From: 2-02-FULL-48-14 sp041645035
GTDB taxonomy: Bacteria > Patescibacteriota > Gracilibacteria > UBA1369 > 2-02-FULL-48-14
Assembly: GCA_041645035.1 (NCBI GenBank)
Contig: JBAZQU010000034.1
Span: 1-10,906 of the forward strand
Direction: 5' to 3'
Length of the DNA: 10,906 nt
In this document: piece by piece, positions 6,698 through 10,906 of the stretch
Position numbering within the stretch: the stretch's first letter is position 1
How the letters are laid out: every line of letters starts with the position of its first letter
The notes under the pieces: model-generated
Told to the model about the DNA's origin: nothing
Database searches by the model: none
Seen by the model: only the letters and a program-made list of their open reading frames with translations
Translations under genes and position numbers: made by a program

Positions 6698-6727
6698 AGA
6701 ATATCAATAAAACGAGATCATTCGCAA
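6698..6727 (-). promoter_or_regulatory. Candidate promoter for the 131-residue membrane protein
   Basis: On the minus strand TTGCGA (6722-6727) precedes TATTCT (6698-6703) by 18 bases. TGA stands directly before the -10, which makes it an extended type. The predicted start is near 6691, giving a 12-base leader. The -35 lies in the left arm of the palindrome at 6724-6736. Confidence 0.4.
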
Positions 6728-6736
6728 ATTATTTGC
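6724..6736. repeat. Palindrome shared by two divergent promoters
   Basis: GCAAAT-T-ATTTGC is a perfect 6 bp inverted repeat with a single central base. Its two arms overlap the -35 boxes of the two divergent candidate promoters, so a protein bound here could affect both the SLH gene and the 131-residue protein gene. Confidence 0.4.
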
Positions 6737-6779
6737 AACTTCACGCTGAAAATAGGAGAATTGCTAACCGGAGTATAAC
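6733..6779 (+). promoter_or_regulatory. Candidate start region of the SLH protein gene
   Basis: Two readings are possible. TTGCAA (6733-6738) with GAGAAT (6756-6761) at 17-base spacing gives a leader of about 21 bases. Alternatively TATAAC (6774-6779), a better -10 match with no clear -35, would start the transcript about 3 bases before the ATG at 6789, which is nearly leaderless. I cannot choose between them. Confidence 0.35.
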
Positions 6780-6788
6780 TTCCCCACC

Positions 6789-9332
6789 ATGCCTAATAAA
6801 AAACCTCTTCTTGTCGCGATTGTTTCAGGTATTCTCATTCTTGCCGTGAGTTTACTCTCCGTTTATGCAAATACTGATACGGATTTTTCGGATTTAAGTT
6901 CGGGCAGTCCTTTTTTTGATTCGATAAACTATGTGCAATCAGAGGGGATTGTAGAAGGATATGGGGATAATACTTATAAACCGGATAATCCTATCAATCG
7001 CGCCGAATTCACTAAAATTATTATTAGTGCGGTTTTTACCGAGGACCAAATTTCCACATGCACGCCAAGCAAAACTTTATCCGACGTATCTTCAAGTGAC
7101 TGGTTTTATCCATACGTTTGTGAGGCTTTGAATAACGAGATTGTAGCTGGCTATTCCGACGGTACTTTTAAACCTGCAAATAATATAAATTTTGCTGAAG
7201 CTTCAAAAATTATCACGAATGCTTTTGGCTATGAGACTTCTCCAAAAGATGTTTGGTATCAGTCGTTTGTAGAAGAATTGGAAGCGTCTAATGCAATTCC
7301 GACTACCATTTGTTCCGTCTCAAAAAATATTTCACGCGGAGAAATGGCGGAAATGATTTATAGATTGAAAGAAGATATCACGGACAAAAGTTCAACGAGT
7401 TTCTTTTCCGGAGACGCGGAAACGATACAGGCGACAACATTCGTAAAATCGTACCGCCTCAAGGACACGGCGGATTCTTTCTCAATCGCACAGACCACAA
7501 GCGGCGAATACATAATCGCCGGACGCACTCTTAATCCGAGTGAACTATGTGGTTACAGTATGTTTTGGATTAAAGCTGACAAAAACGGGGATAAAGAGTG
7601 GAGCCACCTTTTTGATAACTGCAGTTCGGAGGGTTTTGCGATCACAGAGTTAACAGACGGTAATTATCTTGTGGCCGGAGATGTTAGCGGCGATTTTATG
7701 ACGGACGAAGAACAATTAAATCTTGAAGGCCAAGGCAATGATCTCATCATAAAACTTGATAGCAACGGTAATCAAATTTGGTCAAGAACGGTTGGCTTGG
7801 AGAGCATAGATGCACCTTCCAAACTTATACCAACCGAAAATGGCGGGTTCACAATGTCGGGACAAACCGGAGAATTAGTCGGCCAACCGGACGTAGCTGA
7901 TGTAATTCACGTGACGTCGCTTGGAAATTTTTCCGCGGACGGTGAGACTAATTGGCTCAAAAAAATCACAAGTGGAGAGGATATGACGAAATCCGTGGAA
8001 CAAACGGAGGATGGCGGATATGTATTGATTGGGGAAGTACAGCTCGTGGAAGAAAACGATCAAATGGTTCCGGCTCTCATCAAATTAGACGAAGATGGAG
8101 ATTTTGATTGGGCCACCGGGCTTGAAAATATTCCGCTGGATTTCGCGACCGTCACGGGGGACGAAGAAGAAGGTTTCACGTGGGGAACTTCTCAAATGCA
8201 TCTGCAGGCCGGAGATTTTTTCGCAGCCGAACAAACCGATGATGGCGGCTATATGGCGCTTGGAGCTTATTTCGCAAGCACCACGTCTCAAGACAACATC
8301 ACTGATTTACAAGAGGGTTACCTCAAAGAATCGAGCTTTATAGGCATCAAATTGGATTCCGAGGGCGAATTGGAATGGGCAAGAACTATTAAGATCAAAA
8401 GATATCTTGAAGACCCCACGATAGGAAAAACCTCAGACGGAGGTTACGTCATAATGGGAAATAATATTAACTACATGGAATATATGGATAGCGCCGGAGC
8501 TATTCCCCTTACAACGAATATTGTTTTAGTAAAACTGGATGAGAATTTTAATTATCAATGGGGGAAAGTCGTTGGTGAAACGAAAAATCTGGAAGGTTAC
8601 GCCGTAACGCAAACCGACGACTCCGGCTACGCGATAACGGGAACTTGGTACACCGGAATAAAGTACATGCTACTTGGCTCGGAAATGGAATATACCGAAG
8701 CAATGATTGTAAAATTGGATGCGAATGGAGATTTAGGAAATAACAATGGACTCATCACAGACTTTAGCGACATTGAAAAAAGTGACGTGAGCGACTACAT
8801 CGTTGCGGACGATTTAAGTTCGCCGGAATTAATAGTGGAATATCCGATGAATAATACCGCCCAAACCGTTCAAGTGAGTACTAAAGACGGAACGAACACT
8901 ACCGCTTCGGAAGCAATGACGTACGAAGTTCGAATTTGTAGCGTAACGGACGCGGACGGTTTCACGGATGGCAACTCTCACCCGGACACAAAGACTCAAG
9001 CTGAAATAAGTTATGAGGAAACAGACGAAATAGAAGCCACGAGTGAAAAAGGGATTTTAATAAATGATGAATTAATGCCGATTTTAAACGAAGTATTCGA
9101 TGACGAAGTAAAATTATGGGACGATTTTTCCGGTGGATGGGTTGCCTACAAATTCAATCGGCTTGTAACAAGAGACGACATTGCAGAGATAGTGACTGCC
9201 CTTGAAGGGCTTGACTATGGAATCGACAGCAACACAAATGGAGATTTCACCGCCACAAAAGTCGGTCTAACCCTAAACTTTCATTTCTATCTCGGCGACC
9301 TAAACGCAGGCCAACTGGATGTGATGTACTAA
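6789..9332 (+). CDS. SLH-domain surface protein with a seven-repeat beta-propeller
   Basis: This is an 847-residue exported protein. Residues 7-27 form a signal peptide with likely cleavage after VYA. Three SLH repeats follow: 33-83 (FSDL, EGYGDNTYKPDNPINRAEF), 97-146 (AGYSDGTFKPANNINFAEA) and 152-195 (ISRGEMAEMIYRL). SLH domains hold proteins to cell-wall polymers or the S-layer. Residues 220-650 contain seven copies of a Q-T-x-D-G-G-Y-x-x-x-G motif, near 233, 284, 346, 404, 480, 546 and 606. Each is paired with an I-K-L-D-x-x-G-x-x-x-W strand (degenerate in the third), which fits a seven-bladed propeller. Residues 655-847 match nothing I know; they are acidic, with a mixed alpha/beta look (VKLWDDFSGGWVAYKF, residues 774-789). 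No catalytic residues are evident. The ATG at 6789 lacks a Shine-Dalgarno. Confidence 0.85.
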   Translation: MPNKKPLLVAIVSGILILAVSLLSVYANTDTDFSDLSSGSPFFDSINYVQSEGIVEGYGDNTYKPDNPINRAEFTKIIISAVFTEDQISTCTPSKTLSDVSSSDWFYPYVCEALNNEIVAGYSDGTFKPANNINFAEASKIITNAFGYETSPKDVWYQSFVEELEASNAIPTTICSVSKNISRGEMAEMIYRLKEDITDKSSTSFFSGDAETIQATTFVKSYRLKDTADSFSIAQTTSGEYIIAGRTLNPSELCGYSMFWIKADKNGDKEWSHLFDNCSSEGFAITELTDGNYLVAGDVSGDFMTDEEQLNLEGQGNDLIIKLDSNGNQIWSRTVGLESIDAPSKLIPTENGGFTMSGQTGELVGQPDVADVIHVTSLGNFSADGETNWLKKITSGEDMTKSVEQTEDGGYVLIGEVQLVEENDQMVPALIKLDEDGDFDWATGLENIPLDFATVTGDEEEGFTWGTSQMHLQAGDFFAAEQTDDGGYMALGAYFASTTSQDNITDLQEGYLKESSFIGIKLDSEGELEWARTIKIKRYLEDPTIGKTSDGGYVIMGNNINYMEYMDSAGAIPLTTNIVLVKLDENFNYQWGKVVGETKNLEGYAVTQTDDSGYAITGTWYTGIKYMLLGSEMEYTEAMIVKLDANGDLGNNNGLITDFSDIEKSDVSDYIVADDLSSPELIVEYPMNNTAQTVQVSTKDGTNTTASEAMTYEVRICSVTDADGFTDGNSHPDTKTQAEISYEETDEIEATSEKGILINDELMPILNEVFDDEVKLWDDFSGGWVAYKFNRLVTRDDIAEIVTALEGLDYGIDSNTNGDFTATKVGLTLNFHFYLGDLNAGQLDVMY

Positions 9333-9353
9333 ATCGGTTGTATCTTTTTTCTA
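9333..9353. other. Short convergent gap without a clear terminator
   Basis: Twenty-one bases separate the stops of the SLH gene and the YjiK-like gene. They include ATCTTTTTT (9342-9350), a T-run for plus-strand transcripts, but no stable stem precedes it. Confidence 0.3.
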
Positions 9354-10802
9354 TCACAAAGTGCCAACCTTCAAAATAGCCCATCTATTTGCGGCAAAGG
9401 TACCTTTGAAAAAATTCTTAGCTATCTTTTCTCCGGTGAGTCCATTCATTAAAACATAGCCGAAGCTGCAGTGCACAAGAATATAAGATGTGGAAGACAC
9501 TGCGGCCGCACTACAAGACGTGGCGCCGATTGAAAAAACCGATGTCTTGTACGCATAACGTGAATTGTCTGAATATCGGACTAAAAGTTTGCCACTTGAA
9601 GCAGAAATTTCCTCTATTGGATACTCTCTTTTGGGATCCATAACGGAATAAAGCGGGTGTAGTCCGTTTTCCGCTAACGTATCATCTTCATCCAAATCAG
9701 AATCGCCGTCATTGTCTCTGGCGTCACCCAAAATCTCTATTCTTGCATTGTCATAAAGATCGTCGGCATTGGTCACATAACCGGCAGGCACCGTCATGCT
9801 ACACACCTCAGCGGTCACGCTTGCGTCCCCATAACCATCAGAATCGGCATCCCGGTAATAGGTCTGCATTTCGCTAATACTTGCGTCGTCGTCATCGCAG
9901 TCAAGAGCGTATTCAACTCCATCGTCATCGTCATCAATAACAGGACAACTTATGGGATAATCCTCGTAAAGCATTATCCTCCCGCTATCTTCCGCAATTG
10001 CTACTTTGGCAACGCCTTCCGAGCAATCACTGCGAACATTTATCCCTTCTTGATTGTAGCCGGGCAATTGATAAGAAGCCAAAAGTTCCCCGGTTGGCGC
10101 GCGTTCTTCCAAGGTATCCAAACCATCATAAATCGTAAACAAAATTCCTGAATCTTCATCGTAATCGAGCGCGGAAAGATCCGAGTAACCGCTCGTGGTA
10201 TGTATTTCTTCCAAATAAGTAGATGTGTTTGTACCGCTCGGTTCAAAAACAAATATATCTCCATCAACCTGCCAACCGGCATAAAAAAGTCCACCCAGCG
10301 GTGTAACCCCATAAGCATGGACGCCATCTGGTATCCATTCAAGTCCTTCAAGGCCCAATCCCGAACTTGCGTAGACATGATCAGCAAAACTAAAAACTTC
10401 GTCGGTTATGACGCCCGTTTCCAAGTCAAAACCAATCGCAGTACTGGAAGTCTCATCTGCAAGATAAATTATATTTGAATCATAATTGTCGACTATTGTG
10501 ACGCCTTCAAGGTCGTACGCGCCGGCATCCCAGCTATTAACTATCGTTCCATCCTCTTCCAGTTCAACCACAATCCCGCTTATGTTATCTACAACAATGT
10601 AGGTCCCTCTTCCCTTGTGCCAAGCAATTCCGCTTGGATCAAAATCACTATAAAGAGCATGAATGGCCGCGGAGATATCGACCCCCGTTGAATCCGACGA
10701 GGGCCAAGGGGTACTCACCGCACTAGCCAGTGCACCTTGCAAAGGGGCAAGAAGCAAAGCCGTAAGCAGAGCAAAAGAAGAGATTTTCTTAACAAAATCC
10801 AT
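9354..10802 (-). CDS. Exported YjiK/SdiA-regulated-type propeller protein with acidic metal-binding-like region
   Basis: This 482-residue protein starts at the ATG at 10800-10802. A TTG 33 bases further upstream stays in frame, but it lies upstream of the -10 box of a strong promoter. Residues 1-28 form a signal peptide (LLTALLLAP, cleavage near ALA-SA). Residues 50-283 match SdiA-regulated/YjiK-type propellers: DPSGIAWHKGRGTYIVVDN (55-73), YDLEGVTIVDN (96-106), LEGLEWIPDG (151-160), YSDLSALDYDEDSG (206-219) and YNQEGINV (249-256). Residues 289-373 are Asp-rich (DDDDDGVEYALDCDDDDASI, DADSDGYGD, DNDGDSDLDED) and resemble MopE-like or thrombospondin type 3-like calcium-binding stretches, with few of their usual cysteines. 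Residues 380-482 are unrecognised and contain three cysteines. No C-terminal wall anchor or SLH repeat is seen, so it may be secreted or held otherwise. Binding of a metal is inferred. Confidence 0.8.
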   Translation of the reverse strand: MDFVKKISSFALLTALLLAPLQGALASAVSTPWPSSDSTGVDISAAIHALYSDFDPSGIAWHKGRGTYIVVDNISGIVVELEEDGTIVNSWDAGAYDLEGVTIVDNYDSNIIYLADETSSTAIGFDLETGVITDEVFSFADHVYASSGLGLEGLEWIPDGVHAYGVTPLGGLFYAGWQVDGDIFVFEPSGTNTSTYLEEIHTTSGYSDLSALDYDEDSGILFTIYDGLDTLEERAPTGELLASYQLPGYNQEGINVRSDCSEGVAKVAIAEDSGRIMLYEDYPISCPVIDDDDDGVEYALDCDDDDASISEMQTYYRDADSDGYGDASVTAEVCSMTVPAGYVTNADDLYDNARIEILGDARDNDGDSDLDEDDTLAENGLHPLYSVMDPKREYPIEEISASSGKLLVRYSDNSRYAYKTSVFSIGATSCSAAAVSSTSYILVHCSFGYVLMNGLTGEKIAKNFFKGTFAANRWAILKVGTL

Positions 10803-10826
10803 ACGTGAATTTCTTAAAGCCAAACT

Positions 10827-10855
10827 ATTGTACAAGCTTTTACGAAAAAGTCCAA
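10827..10855 (-). promoter_or_regulatory. Strong sigma-70-type promoter for the YjiK-like gene
   Basis: On the minus strand TTGGAC (10850-10855) and TACAAT (10827-10832) are separated by exactly 17 bases, each matching 5 of 6 consensus positions. The predicted start is near 10820, giving an 18-base leader before the ATG at 10802 with no Shine-Dalgarno. The upstream TTG at 10833-10835 lies in the spacer, which excludes it as the start for transcripts from this promoter. Confidence 0.6.
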
Positions 10856-10906
10856 TTTATAGCGCCACTTAAGATTCAAAACTAAAACTTTGAAAAATAG
10901 AATCGA

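Noticed and set aside
10803..10835. Longer start (TTG) for the YjiK-like protein
   Set aside because: The TTG lies in the spacer of a strong promoter, and the added residues would push the signal peptide away from the N-terminus.
10875..10894. TTCAAA and TTTGAA arms near the right edge
   Set aside because: Only six A/T-rich base pairs around an eight-base loop, with no T-run or linked gene; likely chance.
1..10906. Reassigned TGA codon (Gly code of Gracilibacteria/Absconditabacteria)
   Set aside because: TGA ends at least four genes here and appears in frame inside none of the nine, as expected of the standard bacterial code.
1..10906. CRISPR array, tRNA, rRNA or riboswitch
   Set aside because: No regularly spaced repeats, tRNA-like cloverleaf or known aptamer pattern was seen, and gaps between genes are too short for most of these.

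Overview
The window holds nine complete genes packed with almost no spare DNA, plus the edge of a mobile element. The base composition is moderate and the code is standard: TGA ends at least four genes and occurs in frame inside none. None of the nine complete genes has a recognisable Shine-Dalgarno sequence. The surface protein carries three S-layer homology (SLH) repeats with motifs such as INRAEF and RGEMAEMIYRL. I associate this style with candidate-phyla-radiation bacteria (Patescibacteria, for example Peregrinibacteria), but that placement is inference, because no rRNA or tRNA gene is present to settle it.

Layout. Positions 1-122 hold the left end of what looks like an IS200/IS605-family insertion sequence. 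The first 14 codons of its TnpA transposase run off the left edge on the minus strand, with a GC-rich hairpin behind them. Next comes an Fe/Mn superoxide dismutase gene (minus), then a DUF2203 gene (plus). A long membrane protein with a spermidine-synthase-like domain follows (minus), its 3' end overlapping the DUF2203 gene by 14 bases. Then come an M17 leucyl aminopeptidase (plus) and a minus-strand run that reads, in transcription order, a 131-residue membrane-anchored unknown, an NRS/ER-like sugar-nucleotide epimerase/reductase, and an AI-2E-family membrane protein. The right third holds two exported proteins in convergent orientation: a large SLH-anchored protein with a seven-repeat beta-propeller (plus), and a YjiK/SdiA-regulated-type propeller with an acidic metal-binding-like stretch (minus).

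How the genes work together. There is no single pathway here. The genes divide into housekeeping or stress functions (SOD, aminopeptidase), membrane or small-molecule functions (synthase-like protein, AI-2E family, NRS/ER) and cell-surface proteins. The NRS/ER homologue would make a rhamnose-type nucleotide sugar, so a link to decoration of the surface or S-layer is possible but unproven. Several candidate promoters can be read. The best are TTGGAC-17-TACAAT before the YjiK-like gene, TGGAGA-17-TAGAAT before the AI-2E gene, and a divergent pair sharing a palindrome before the SLH gene. Most imply very short 5' leaders, in keeping with the missing Shine-Dalgarno sites.

I see no clear new defence, secretion or mobile system. 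The least explained parts are the C-terminal domains of the two surface proteins and the 131-residue unknown.
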